Assembly: GCA_030427885.1 (NCBI GenBank)
Contig: JAUICM010000004.1
Span: 248,001-312,000, forward strand
Length of the DNA stretch: 64,000 nt
Reading direction: 5' to 3'
Source: Rhodothermia bacterium
GTDB taxonomy: Bacteria > Bacteroidota > Rhodothermia > Balneolales > Balneolaceae
Below are positions 54,801 to 64,000 of this stretch, in pieces (positions within the stretch are counted from its first letter, which is position 1; each line of letters starts with the position of its first letter). The notes under the pieces were generated by a model. That model ran no database searches. It saw nothing but the letters and a program-made list of their open reading frames with translations, and was not told where the DNA came from. The translations under genes and the position numbers were made by a program.

Positions 54801-57029
54801 ATGCAGGGTCAAAACTTTTTCGAGGAACTGAAACGCAGAAACGTATTCCGCGTTGCGACAGCCTATGCTATAGCCGGATGGCTCATTATCCAGATTTGCA
54901 CGTCTACTTTCCCCTATCTCAATCTCCCGGGATGGTTAATAACAGCTGTAATTATTTTTGTTGCCATAGGCTTTCCGATCGCTCTGATTTTCGCCTGGGC
55001 CTTCGAACTTACTGCTGATGGCCTAAAAAAGACAGCAGAAGTTGTACCAGAGAAATCGGTAACAAGGAACACCGGAAAGAAATTAAACCGTATCATTATA
55101 ACGTCTCTGTCTCTTCTGGTTTTCTTTTTATTAGTAGAAAGGGTGTTCTTCGCAAAGTCTAGTATTCTTGAAGATCAGCAGGGAGAATTTCATGCAGCTT
55201 CAATAGCTGTACTCCCGTTTGTGAACATGAGCAGTGATCCCGAGAACGAATATTTTTCGGACGGACTATCTGAAGAATTGCTGAACGGATTGGCACAGGT
55301 TGAGGGGATGAAAGTCGCAGGACGTACATCTTCATTCAAATTTAAAGGTCAGAATGAGAACCTCTCATTGATCGCCGAAGAGTTGGGAGTAAATCATATC
55401 CTGGAAGGAAGTGTTCGTAAAGATGGGAACCGTGTTCGTATCACAGCCCAGCTGATACAGGCGGATAATGGATTTCATTTATGGTCTGAGACCTACGATC
55501 GCGAACTAAACGACATCTTTGCTATTCAGGATGAGATATCCCGTACCGTACTCAGAGAACTGAAAGTAAGATTACTGCCAGAAGACGAAGCAGAGATTGA
55601 TGTGATACCTACTACCGATGTTGAAGCCTATCAGGCATTCCTGAAAGCAAATCAATTAGTGGTTAACCGGGATATTGATGAGATCAATGTTGCCATAGAG
55701 TTATATCTGACGGCCTTAAAATTGGATCCTACTTTTGCTGAAGCGAATGCGCGGTTGGCGATCGCCTATAGTTTGCAAATGTATTATGGTAATGTTCCCT
55801 ACGAACAAGGGCAGGCTGATATCCTGAAATATGCAGAGCGAGCCCTGGATCTTGATCAGAATCTTGCAGCTGGTTATGCGGCTATGGGATTATACTACGA
55901 GGGAACTGAAAACGAGAAAGCCCGGGATGCCTACCTTAAAAGTCTGGAGTTGAACCCAAACCAACCCTATGTCTATAACTGGCTGGGAAATCTCTATTCA
56001 GATGATCTGGACGATGATGAAAAGGGATTTGAGCAGTATCGGAAGATGTATGAGGTAGACCCTCTTTCACCGCTTTCGATATATAACAGAGCCAGGGTGA
56101 GTATTTATGAAGAGAATTATGAAGAAGCCGAATTCTATTTCAATAAAAATTTACGGGAGAATCCGGAGTTTATCCTCACTTATGGAGGATTTTCATTCTT
56201 AAAATCAAATACTCCAGTAAGCAGGTACGATGAAGCCTTTAAGCTGATCTATAAGGCTCATAAGTTAGACGCTAATTTTTCCAGGTCGTTCAGGATCATG
56301 GTATCGAATCTGATCGCGATGGAGTTGAACTCTGTAGCGAAGTATTATATAGAGAAACTAAGAACAGATTACCCGGAAAGTAACGAGTTACATGGAATAA
56401 CAGGATACTATGGTTATATGACGGGTGACTACTCGTACTTTGAAAAGTATACACTGCCGTTTGTTTTAAAGAACGAATTGTTCGCTCAAAATGCGTTCAA
56501 TTACCACAATCTGGTAGCACTTGCTATCAAGAAAGGTGATCCCGATCTGGCCTTTGATGTATTCAGGAAATACGATTCAGATCTGTTTTCGGATGACCTT
56601 GTATTTAAGGATGATGATAAGCCCTGGAAAGGGTTGGCACTGGAAAAATTATATCGATATACAGGGGATGTTGAGGCCTCCAAAAGTATCGTAAACAGAT
56701 TCTGTGATTTTGCTGAAAGCTTATTGGATACAGAAGACGAAGACTCTGATGAATACCTGAATCCCAGAATGAGATGCTTAATTGTACAAGGCAACTACGA
56801 TGAAGCGTTTCCGATATTTGAAAAAAGATTTTTAACAGAACGGCGCTTTAATTCTGTGATGGGATTGGTAAATGATTCAGACCCAAATATTACAGCAATG
56901 CTCAAAAAGCCAAAGTACAAAGCAGTAGTAGATCAGATACTGGAGGAATTGGCTGAGCAGAAACAGAACACCATCAATTTCCTTAAACAGGAGGGGGATT
57001 GGAAGAAAGAATGGGATGAAGGCAATTAA
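54801..57029 (+). CDS. TolB-like/TPR membrane protein, array member 1
   Basis: Start at ATG 54801 (MQGQNFFEELKRRNVFRVATAY); the upstream leader is not conserved in the paralogues. About 742 residues. An N-terminal amphipathic LKRRNVF.VA.AYAIAGWLIIQI helix is followed by two more hydrophobic segments (about 45-68, 95-115) and a TolB/FlgO-like domain (about 130-285: SIAVLPFVNMSSD, YFSDGLSEELLNGL, VAGRTSSFKFKG, GSVRKDGNRVRITAQLI, WSETYDREL). TPR repeats run to the C terminus. The same TolB-like/TPR assembly usually follows an adenylate cyclase or DNA-binding domain, but here the output domain is missing. Role unknown. Confidence 0.8.
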   Translation: MQGQNFFEELKRRNVFRVATAYAIAGWLIIQICTSTFPYLNLPGWLITAVIIFVAIGFPIALIFAWAFELTADGLKKTAEVVPEKSVTRNTGKKLNRIIITSLSLLVFFLLVERVFFAKSSILEDQQGEFHAASIAVLPFVNMSSDPENEYFSDGLSEELLNGLAQVEGMKVAGRTSSFKFKGQNENLSLIAEELGVNHILEGSVRKDGNRVRITAQLIQADNGFHLWSETYDRELNDIFAIQDEISRTVLRELKVRLLPEDEAEIDVIPTTDVEAYQAFLKANQLVVNRDIDEINVAIELYLTALKLDPTFAEANARLAIAYSLQMYYGNVPYEQGQADILKYAERALDLDQNLAAGYAAMGLYYEGTENEKARDAYLKSLELNPNQPYVYNWLGNLYSDDLDDDEKGFEQYRKMYEVDPLSPLSIYNRARVSIYEENYEEAEFYFNKNLRENPEFILTYGGFSFLKSNTPVSRYDEAFKLIYKAHKLDANFSRSFRIMVSNLIAMELNSVAKYYIEKLRTDYPESNELHGITGYYGYMTGDYSYFEKYTLPFVLKNELFAQNAFNYHNLVALAIKKGDPDLAFDVFRKYDSDLFSDDLVFKDDDKPWKGLALEKLYRYTGDVEASKSIVNRFCDFAESLLDTEDEDSDEYLNPRMRCLIVQGNYDEAFPIFEKRFLTERRFNSVMGLVNDSDPNITAMLKKPKYKAVVDQILEELAEQKQNTINFLKQEGDWKKEWDEGN

Positions 57030-57064
57030 AAATGAAAAATTTAAAATTACATGAAGCCTCTGTA

Positions 57065-57136
57065 GTCATCCTGAGGATACTTCCGAAGGATCTTGTCGAT
57101 TATACGGCAAGGTTCTTCGCTTTTGCTCAGAATGAC
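57065..57136. repeat. 72-bp palindromic intergenic repeat, copy 1
   Basis: Begins gtcatcctgagga and ends ctcagaatgac, an imperfect dyad with inner ttccgaaggatcttgt and caaggttcttcgc arms. The bases around it (fttaaa-type words ahead, cacgagcgaagcgaagtg after) are also shared with copies 2 and 3. It sits between array members 1 and 2. Confidence 0.88.
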
Positions 57137-57198
57137 TTTATAGGTAATAACTGGTTTAAATTTTTCATTTTGAATTTTGAATCCACGAGCGAAGCGAA

Positions 57199-59445
57199 GT
57201 GCAATTAAAAAATCTCATATCGGAACTCAAACGAAGGAATGTCTTCAAAGTGGCTGCTGCTTATTCTATTGCCGGCTGGTTGATCATACAGATCTCGACT
57301 TCGGTATTCCCAGCATTCAACTTTCCTGACTGGACCACTCAGTTCGTGATCATTCTGGTATTTCTTGGTTTACCCATTTCCCTGATTATAGCTTGGGCTT
57401 TTGAACTTACTCCTGATGGCTTAAAGAAAACGGAAGAAGTTAATACGGAGACTTCGATCACTCCGCAGACGGGCAAGAAGCTCAATATGGTGATCATTAC
57501 AGTATTGTCAATGGCATTGATCTTTGTGCTGGTAGAGCGGGTATTTTTTGCACGATCAGGAATAGTGGATGTCCCGGGAACAGAGATACATGCTGCTTCT
57601 ATTGCGGTGCTTCCCTTTGTAAATATGAGTTCAGATGAAGAGAATGAATATTTTTCAGATGGACTTTCTGAAGAACTACTGAACGGACTTGCAAAGATAG
57701 AGGGCATGCAGGTGGCAGGCCGAACTTCTTCCTTTCAGTTCAAAGGCCAGACTCCTGATTTTAAAGAAGTAGGCGAGTTGCTTAAAGTTCAGCACGTGTT
57801 GGAAGGAAGTGTTCGAAAATCCGGAAATCGAATTCGGATAACCGCACAGCTCATACAGGCTGATAATGGCTATCATCTTTGGTCCGAAACCTATGACCGG
57901 GAACTCACAGCAACAGATATTTTCGATATCCAGGAAGAGATCACCCGCAAAGTGGTTTCGGAACTTAAGGTTCGGCTGTTGCCAGAAGAAGAAATAGCCA
58001 TATCAGAAAATCCTACCCAAGACATAGAAGCGTATAACGCCTTCCTGGAAGCCACACAGGTTGAAGCAAGCAGACAACCTGATGATATGGCTCATGCCAT
58101 CAAAAAATACAAAGAGGCCATCAGTATTGACCCTACATTCTCTTTGGCTTATGCAAGAATGGCATATACCTATAAGCTGATGAACTCTTATGGGAACCTG
58201 TCTTTTGATGAGAGTAAAAAACTGGTGCGTGACAATATTGATCAGGCGTTGCTGCTGAATAGTAATGAAGGAAGAGCCTATCAGGCGCTTGCTTTATACT
58301 TCGATACCTATGAAAGTGATTATGTGAAAGCGGAGGAAGCAGCCCGGAAAGCGGTAAAATTACTGCAAGGCGATGCTATGGTCTATAACACCTTGTTTAA
58401 CGCGTTGACTGACAGTGAGAAATTTGATGAAGCAGATCAAATGATTCAACGAGCGTATGAGCTGGATCCTCTCAATAATATTGTGGCAACAAACTATTCA
58501 ACCTACTTATGGAGAGAAGGCAGGTATGACCAATCAATAACAATTCTTGATAAGATAATAGATCGCTATCCTGATTATTCTCAGGCTATTCAATCAAAGT
58601 CGTCCATATTGAGTACAATACCCTATGGAGAACTTGGGGAAGCATTTAAACTGGTCTATAAAGCATACCAGACTAATCCAAAAGACAGGGCTTTGTTGGA
58701 GACGCTTCGAGCAAGGGCCAGAGACCTTGACATGTTTAAATTGGCCGATCATTATGAGGTTAAACTCAAAGAATTATATCCTGAGAATACAGTAGTTCAA
58801 TTTTATGAATTAGAAAGATATTTAGAAGAAAAAGAGTACGATAAAGCGGAAGCATTTCTGGAGGAATACAAGAAAAAGGTTGGAGATGAATCCGGGGAAG
58901 TTACCCGGTATATGTTTAGCACGGTGTATGGATTTCAGGGACGATATGACGAAGCCATAGATTTATATACCAGATTTGATAAAGAACTGGCCGAGAAACC
59001 AAATGGTATAGACCAGAATAATTCGGGAAGGGTGGTTTTTATTGGATTTTTGTATTTGGAAGCCGGTCGGGATGAAGAAGTCAAAAAATATGCAGATGCT
59101 GTTTGTAGTTTCCTGGAGGGCGATCTCGAAAATAAACCCGAGAACATGCCAGAGTTCCAACTTTGTGTGCTTGAATTAAACTGCACCATTTTAAAACAGG
59201 ATTATGTGGCCATGACTGAAGAACTCGAAGAGTGGTATTTCGACAGGAATTTCAAATCGGGTTATACGGCCAGAGATGGAAATATAGGATTTGGTATACC
59301 TGAAGAAATAAAAGAAATGCCTGAGTTAAAAGAAGTGATGGATCGTGTATATGATGACATTCACGAAATGAGATCAGACGTGATCGACTACCTCAAAGCC
59401 GAAGGCGAATGGAAAGAAGAATGGGCTGAGGACAATCCAGAATGA
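57199..59445 (+). CDS. TolB-like/TPR membrane protein, array member 2
   Basis: 748 residues from a GTG start that is aligned with the starts of members 3 and 4 (LISELKRRNVFKVAAAY). Same architecture as member 1: N-terminal helix and membrane segments to about 115, TolB-like domain (HAASIAVLPFVNMSSDEENE, GMQVAGRTSSFQFKG, GSVRKSGNRIRITAQ), then TPR repeats. Unlike member 1 it carries ATDIFDIQEEI after the TolB-like part. Its TGA stop lies in the word gaatgaaaaattc, which begins the downstream repeat region. Confidence 0.8.
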   Translation: MQLKNLISELKRRNVFKVAAAYSIAGWLIIQISTSVFPAFNFPDWTTQFVIILVFLGLPISLIIAWAFELTPDGLKKTEEVNTETSITPQTGKKLNMVIITVLSMALIFVLVERVFFARSGIVDVPGTEIHAASIAVLPFVNMSSDEENEYFSDGLSEELLNGLAKIEGMQVAGRTSSFQFKGQTPDFKEVGELLKVQHVLEGSVRKSGNRIRITAQLIQADNGYHLWSETYDRELTATDIFDIQEEITRKVVSELKVRLLPEEEIAISENPTQDIEAYNAFLEATQVEASRQPDDMAHAIKKYKEAISIDPTFSLAYARMAYTYKLMNSYGNLSFDESKKLVRDNIDQALLLNSNEGRAYQALALYFDTYESDYVKAEEAARKAVKLLQGDAMVYNTLFNALTDSEKFDEADQMIQRAYELDPLNNIVATNYSTYLWREGRYDQSITILDKIIDRYPDYSQAIQSKSSILSTIPYGELGEAFKLVYKAYQTNPKDRALLETLRARARDLDMFKLADHYEVKLKELYPENTVVQFYELERYLEEKEYDKAEAFLEEYKKKVGDESGEVTRYMFSTVYGFQGRYDEAIDLYTRFDKELAEKPNGIDQNNSGRVVFIGFLYLEAGRDEEVKKYADAVCSFLEGDLENKPENMPEFQLCVLELNCTILKQDYVAMTEELEEWYFDRNFKSGYTARDGNIGFGIPEEIKEMPELKEVMDRVYDDIHEMRSDVIDYLKAEGEWKEEWAEDNPE

Positions 59446-59474
59446 AAAATTCAAAATTTAAAATAGCCAAAACA

Positions 59475-59546
59475 GTCATCCTGAGGACACTTCCGAAGGA
59501 TCTTGTCGATTACACGGCAAGGTTCTTCGCTTTCGCTCAGAATGAC
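59475..59546. repeat. 72-bp palindromic intergenic repeat, copy 2
   Basis: Same element as 57065-57136, with only a few differences (gaggacac for gaggatac, tacacggc for tatacggc). It is flanked ahead by atgaaaaattcaaaattt and followed by cacgaagcggagcgaagtg, both shared with copy 3. Confidence 0.88.
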
Positions 59547-59614
59547 TTTATAAGTCGTGCCTGTTTTAAATTTTTCAATTTTCATTTTGAATTCACGAAG
59601 CGGAGCGAAGTGCA

Positions 59615-61876
59615 GTGAACATCAAAAAACTTATATCGGAATTAAAGCGACGAAATGTCTTCAAGGTGGCTGCAGCTTATGCTATTGCCAGCTGGCTTAT
59701 CGCTCAGATAGCGAATGTGCTGGAAGAAGCATTGCGGTTACCCGATTGGTTTGATACGGTCACAGTATCTGCTTTGCTACTCGGCTTTCCGGTAGCCATG
59801 ATCTTTGCCTGGGCATTTGAGCTGACACCAGAAGGTCTTAAGAAAACGGATGAGGTCGACAAAGAGACATCCATTACACCAAAAACAGGTAAGAAGATCA
59901 ATGGGCTCATTATAACAGTGCTTTCGCTGGCGGTTATTTTTTTATTGATAGAGCGGGTCTTTTTTGCTGAAGCTTCTTTTGTGGAACATCAATCGGATGC
60001 CACTATTGAGACGGCGTCCATTGCAGTACTTCCATTTCAGAATATGAGTAGTGATGAGGAGAATGAGTATTTCTCCGATGGACTTTCAGAAGAATTGCTG
60101 AATGTGCTGGCCAAAGTAGATGGGATCAAAGTGGCAGGTAGAACTTCCTCTTTTCAGTTCAAAGGACAGAATCCTGATCTGAGGGATGTGGGTAATCAGC
60201 TTGGGGTAAAACATGTGTTGGAAGGCAGTGTTCGTAAATCAGGAAACCGGGTTCGTATTACAGCGCAGTTGATCAACGCCGATGATGGATACCATATATG
60301 GTCAGAAACCTATGATCGTGAACTTAACGATATCTTTCAGATTCAGGATGAGATTTCGCGTGCTGTACTTAACGAACTTAAAGTATACCTGCTTCCAGAA
60401 GCCGACATGAGTTTTACCGCTTCTTCTATGCCAACAACTGATGTGGAGGCTTATAATGTTTATCTGAAAGCGACTCAGCTAGAGGCATCAAGATTGGATG
60501 AAGATCTGAGATTTGCGATCCAGCTATATGACGAAGCTATAAAAATAGACCCGAGTTTCGCCAAAGCATATGCAAGAAAGGCGATCGCATACGAGTTGTT
60601 GTCCAGTTATGGTAATTTGAAAGATGAGGATCGCAGAAGGAATGTTCAGGAAAATGTGGATCAGGCCTTATTCATCAATGAGGAAATTCCGGAAGCATAC
60701 GCCGCACTGGGATTGATGTACAACTCAAATGGGGAGATTGAAAACTCTATTAAGGCATACAAAAAAGCACTGGAGTTAAATCCGAATTATGGGATCGCCT
60801 ACTCCTGGATCGGCAATGCATATTCTTATTCAGATTCAGAGAAAGCAATCGAAAATTATAGAAAGGCGTATGAACTAGATCCGCTAAACAGTGTGGTAAC
60901 CAGTAATTATGCCCGCTCTTTGATATTTGAGGATAAATATGACGAGGCGTTGGAGATCTACCAGGCCCGGTTAAAACTGGACCCTAAATTCATGTTCAGT
61001 TATTATCGGATCGCAGAGATCAAAGCATTTAACAAAGGTGAATTTTCAGCAGCTTTTGAATCACTGCTTAAAGCCAATGAGATCGATGAAAATGCAAATA
61101 ATACCCTCTTTTGGTTGAGTGTGCTTGCAAGTAATACCGGCTTTATTTCTTACGCAGAAGAACTTAATAGTAAGATTAATGAACTGTACCCGGATAACCC
61201 GGCAAATAAACCAAATCAGTTTTGGATCGACTATTATAATAGAAATAACGAAGCACTACTGGACTATATAGAGAACGACTATATGGTAAATGAAGGTAAG
61301 GAGGAGTTTTCAGATTTGTTTATTTATGCAACCTATAACATTGCTATTGAATCTAACAGACTTGACCTGATCGATAAAATAATTGGAAAGTATTATCCGG
61401 AGTTTGTGGAGGGGGAATTTGACATCACTACAGACAATTATACCTATGCTGAAATCTGGACTAAACGACTAAAAGAAAAAGATGATCCGAAACTCCTGAA
61501 AGAATTTTCTGATGCCATCTGTGATTTTGGAGTTCAGGAAAGAAAGAAGTTAAAACAGAATCCAAATAGTAATGATTATATATATCCTGAATTACTTTGT
61601 GCAGATCTGAACGGAGACAGAACGGCATTTCTCAAAACATGGAAAGAGTACAATGAAATCATAAATCCACTTCAGTTTTTTTACGATCTGGTCGATACTG
61701 AAGATTCCTGGGATTTTGCTAAAAAGGGTGTTCCTGAAGTTGAGGCAACTAAATTCCATGCAATAGATCACTTTAAAAGTGAGTATGCCAAATCAATCGA
61801 GATCATGAAGGAATACGGAGTGTGGGATAACAGCTGGCCAATAGAACCTAAAATTGGTGGCAAGGATTCAAGATGA
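59615..61876 (+). CDS. TolB-like/TPR membrane protein, array member 3
   Basis: 753 residues from a GTG start (MNIKKLISELKRRNVFKVAA). Membrane segments to about 115 (the second reads LPDWFDTVTVSALLLGFPVAMIF), TolB-like domain (TASIAVLPFQNMSSDEENE, VDGIKVAGRTSSF, GSVRKSGNRVRITAQLI, LNDIFQIQDEI), then TPR repeats such as AYAALGLMYNSNGEIENSIKA. The LEEALRLPDW segment is like that of member 4 (VVEEPLSIPDW). Its stop also falls in atgaaaaattcaaaat. Confidence 0.8.
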   Translation: MNIKKLISELKRRNVFKVAAAYAIASWLIAQIANVLEEALRLPDWFDTVTVSALLLGFPVAMIFAWAFELTPEGLKKTDEVDKETSITPKTGKKINGLIITVLSLAVIFLLIERVFFAEASFVEHQSDATIETASIAVLPFQNMSSDEENEYFSDGLSEELLNVLAKVDGIKVAGRTSSFQFKGQNPDLRDVGNQLGVKHVLEGSVRKSGNRVRITAQLINADDGYHIWSETYDRELNDIFQIQDEISRAVLNELKVYLLPEADMSFTASSMPTTDVEAYNVYLKATQLEASRLDEDLRFAIQLYDEAIKIDPSFAKAYARKAIAYELLSSYGNLKDEDRRRNVQENVDQALFINEEIPEAYAALGLMYNSNGEIENSIKAYKKALELNPNYGIAYSWIGNAYSYSDSEKAIENYRKAYELDPLNSVVTSNYARSLIFEDKYDEALEIYQARLKLDPKFMFSYYRIAEIKAFNKGEFSAAFESLLKANEIDENANNTLFWLSVLASNTGFISYAEELNSKINELYPDNPANKPNQFWIDYYNRNNEALLDYIENDYMVNEGKEEFSDLFIYATYNIAIESNRLDLIDKIIGKYYPEFVEGEFDITTDNYTYAEIWTKRLKEKDDPKLLKEFSDAICDFGVQERKKLKQNPNSNDYIYPELLCADLNGDRTAFLKTWKEYNEIINPLQFFYDLVDTEDSWDFAKKGVPEVEATKFHAIDHFKSEYAKSIEIMKEYGVWDNSWPIEPKIGGKDSR

Positions 61877-61905
61877 AAAATTCAAAATCTAAAATAGCCA
61901 AAACA

Positions 61906-61977
61906 GTCATCCTGAGGATACTTCCGAAAGATCTTATCGATTATTCGACAAGGTTTTTCGCTTTCGCTCAGAATGAC
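61906..61977. repeat. 72-bp palindromic intergenic repeat, copy 3
   Basis: Third copy, somewhat more diverged in the middle (ttccgaaagatcttatcgattattcgac). Located between array members 3 and 4 at the same distance from the next start as in copies 1 and 2. Confidence 0.85.
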
Positions 61978-62045
61978 TTTACAAGTAATGCCTATTTTAA
62001 ATCTTTCATCTTGAATGTTGAATTCACGAAGCGGAGCGAAGTGCA

Positions 62046-64000
62046 ATGAACATCAAGAATTTCATATCAGAGCTAAAACGAAGAAACGTCTTCAAGATAG
62101 CGGTAGCTTACGGTATTGCGGGCTGGTTGATCATTCAGATCGTGACGGTAGTGGAAGAACCGCTCTCTATTCCGGATTGGGTGGATACGGTTGTGATCCT
62201 GTTTGTTGGACTAGGGTTTCCTCTGGCACTGGTTTTTGCGTGGGCTTTTGAGATCACTCCTGAAGGTCTAAGAAAAACACAGGAAGTAGATGCTGAGGAA
62301 TCAATCACTCCTAAGACGGGTAAAAAACTCAATAGTATTATAATTGCAGTACTGTCTGTAGCACTGTTCTTTGTGTTGATCGAACGTGTGTTTTTTGCGC
62401 GGTCCAATCTTCTCGAGAATTCTGAAACAGCCAATATAGAAACAGCTTCAGTGGCCGTACTTCCTTTTGTGAACATGAGCTCAGATCAGGAAAATGAATA
62501 TTTTTCAGACGGATTATCTGAGGAGTTACTCAATGTGCTGGCTAAAGTAGACGATCTGAAAGTAGCCGGACGAACCTCCTCCTTCAAATTCAAAGGGCAT
62601 AATGAAAACCTGTCTGATATCGCGGCAGAGTTGGGAGTATCTTATATCCTTGAAGGCAGTGTGCGTAAATCTGGGAACAGGTTGCGAATTACTGCACAGC
62701 TCATCAAGGCGAATGATGGATATCATATGTGGTCGGAAGCATATGACCGGGAATTAACCGCAGACGGAATCTTTGAGATACAGGAAGAGATATCGCGACA
62801 CGTAATGGAAGAATTGAAAGTGCGTTTACTACCGGAAGATGAAGTACAACTGGCCGACCGGCCAACAACGGATATCGAAGCTTATAACGCCTTCCTGGAA
62901 GCAACCCAGCGGGAGATCACCTACCAACCCGATGACCTGGAATTTGCAATACAGAAATACAAAGAGGCAATCAGATTGGATCCGACTTTTGCCGAAGCCT
63001 ATGCCCGGTTGTCAATCGCTTATGGATATCTGCATTCCAACGGGAATATCAATGCGGATGAGACCAAGATCCTGATGAGGGAAAATGCGGAGATGGCAGT
63101 CTCATTGGATAATGATTTAGGTAAAGCACATGAAGCATTAGGATTTTATCTGCAAACCGAGTTTAAATATGACGAAGCTCAACAGGAGTTTAAGAAAGCA
63201 GTTGAGCTGTCTCCGAATGATGCATCTGCCCGAATGAAGTACAGAGGGGTGTTAGCAAGGGCAAACAAAATAGAGGAGTCCAGAGCAGAATTATATAAAG
63301 CATATGAATTAGATCCTTTAAGTCCGGATATAAGTAACTCTTATGCCAATCATTTGGTGAGGGTGGAGAACAGATATGAAGAAGCTATGGATATCATTAA
63401 CCGGAATATTGAGCGAACCCCGGATTACAATGGATCCTATTATACTAAAGCATGGTTATTACGTGATGTACCCTATGGTGAGTTAGACAATGCATTCATG
63501 TTTGCATATGAGGCCTATCTGAAAAACCCGGATGACATGGATTTCATGTGGATGGTATCTGATATTGCACGGGACCTGAATATGACTAACCTCGCTGAAT
63601 ATTTTGGGAAAAGGATCAAGCAGTTATTCCCTGAGAATCATGCTGGTCCCAGAAACCTGCTGGCGACAAACCAGACAAGGGGAGATTTTGATGCTTCCAA
63701 ACAGATCGTGGATGATCTGGCGATAATCTATGGAGAGAGAACCCCCGAGTATTTTGTGATACAGCTCTCAGCATATTATTACGCTCATAAAGAATATCAA
63801 ACAGGTATTGACCTGCTCCGGCAAAGATTCGGGGATGTTATGGATGGTACGCTAAATGAAGTTGAAAATGATGATCAGCGAACAGCAGCGATCTATTACC
63901 TGACATTTCTGGATAAAATAGGGGAAGACGAAAAAGTACAGACATTGAAAGAGAATATCTGTACTTATAAAGACAAGCGGCTGGCAGAAATGCGGGAAAG
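62046..64000 (+). CDS. TolB-like/TPR membrane protein, array member 4 (cut by window edge)
   Basis: Hand-translated from the ATG at 62046: MNIKNFISELKRRNVFKIAV, then AYGIAGWLIIQIVTVVEEPL. The frame is open to base 64000, about 651 residues; the C terminus lies outside. It has the same membrane start, TolB-like domain (TASVAVLPFVNMSSDQENE, VDDLKVAGRTSSFKFKG) and TPR repeats as members 1-3. It shares the genomic position after a repeat copy and the leader cacgaagcggagcgaagtg. The last 100 residues or so are missing relative to the others. Confidence 0.82.
   Translation, partial: MNIKNFISELKRRNVFKIAVAYGIAGWLIIQIVTVVEEPLSIPDWVDTVVILFVGLGFPLALVFAWAFEITPEGLRKTQEVDAEESITPKTGKKLNSIIIAVLSVALFFVLIERVFFARSNLLENSETANIETASVAVLPFVNMSSDQENEYFSDGLSEELLNVLAKVDDLKVAGRTSSFKFKGHNENLSDIAAELGVSYILEGSVRKSGNRLRITAQLIKANDGYHMWSEAYDRELTADGIFEIQEEISRHVMEELKVRLLPEDEVQLADRPTTDIEAYNAFLEATQREITYQPDDLEFAIQKYKEAIRLDPTFAEAYARLSIAYGYLHSNGNINADETKILMRENAEMAVSLDNDLGKAHEALGFYLQTEFKYDEAQQEFKKAVELSPNDASARMKYRGVLARANKIEESRAELYKAYELDPLSPDISNSYANHLVRVENRYEEAMDIINRNIERTPDYNGSYYTKAWLLRDVPYGELDNAFMFAYEAYLKNPDDMDFMWMVSDIARDLNMTNLAEYFGKRIKQLFPENHAGPRNLLATNQTRGDFDASKQIVDDLAIIYGERTPEYFVIQLSAYYYAHKEYQTGIDLLRQRFGDVMDGTLNEVENDDQRTAAIYYLTFLDKIGEDEKVQTLKENICTYKDKRLAEMRE

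Overview
The window looks like a chromosomal stretch from a Balneolota/Rhodothermota-type bacterium (Balneola or Gracilimonas relatives), or a close Bacteroidota cousin. I infer this from five secreted proteins ending in the type IX secretion (T9SS) sorting domain with the NYPNPFNP motif, the T9SS regulator PorX, a DUF3667 membrane protein, many TTG/GTG starts with weak Shine-Dalgarno sites, and promoter boxes of the TAnnTTTG type. No tRNA, rRNA, CRISPR array, integrase or transposase was seen.

Layout. 1-3.2 kb: NAD synthesis (nadA partial, nadC) divergent from a cysteine desulfurase and a DsbA-like lipoprotein. 3.2-15 kb: an extracellular alpha-glucan locus on the minus strand. It holds a 1642-residue GH13 amylase with six Fn3-like repeats, a 1345-residue Fn3-repeat protein and a 759-residue secreted protein sharing an N-terminal module, plus a tiny PID-CTERM-like protein. 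Two LacI-type palindromes sit in front of the two transcription units. 15-23.9 kb: DUF3667 protein, gamma-carbonic anhydrase, hemW, an HU protein next to an unusual HU-(EP)n-TM-LysM fusion, a T9SS metalloprotease, trhO and an RluA-type pseudouridine synthase. 23.9-25.2 kb: an AT-rich islet with an HNH nuclease, a candidate structured RNA and an unknown gene. 25.2-31.4 kb: alpha/beta hydrolase, a CotH/lamin-tail T9SS protein, a ComEA-like HhH protein and porX.

31.5-35.7 kb: tsaE, then an AT-rich two-gene cassette (AAA ATPase plus TOPRIM-like protein, probably defence), pnuC and a lone HsdR_N-type protein. 35.7-38.1 kb: the rpmH-rnpA-yidC operon. 38.3-43.5 kb: a four-repeat lipoprotein and secA. 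43.6-46.1 kb: a polyphosphate-glucokinase-like gene, then two unknown AT-rich genes lying between two copies of the 3' end of a VOC gene. 46.2-52.6 kb: a complete histidine degradation operon hutH-U-I-G with a divergent LysR regulator. 52.5-54.6 kb: an EamA transporter, a second polyphosphate-glucokinase-like gene and a DksA-type zinc-finger protein. 54.8-64 kb: four tandem paralogues of a membrane-anchored TolB-like/TPR protein, separated by three copies of a 72-bp palindromic repeat; the fourth runs off the window.

Themes that tie genes together are protein export and surface display (secA, yidC, PorX and five T9SS cargos), extracellular glucan use feeding polyphosphate/ATP glucokinases, NAD supply (nadA, nadC, pnuC), and histidine catabolism. 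Small AT-rich islets and dyad repeats embedded at gene ends show where the region has been remodelled.
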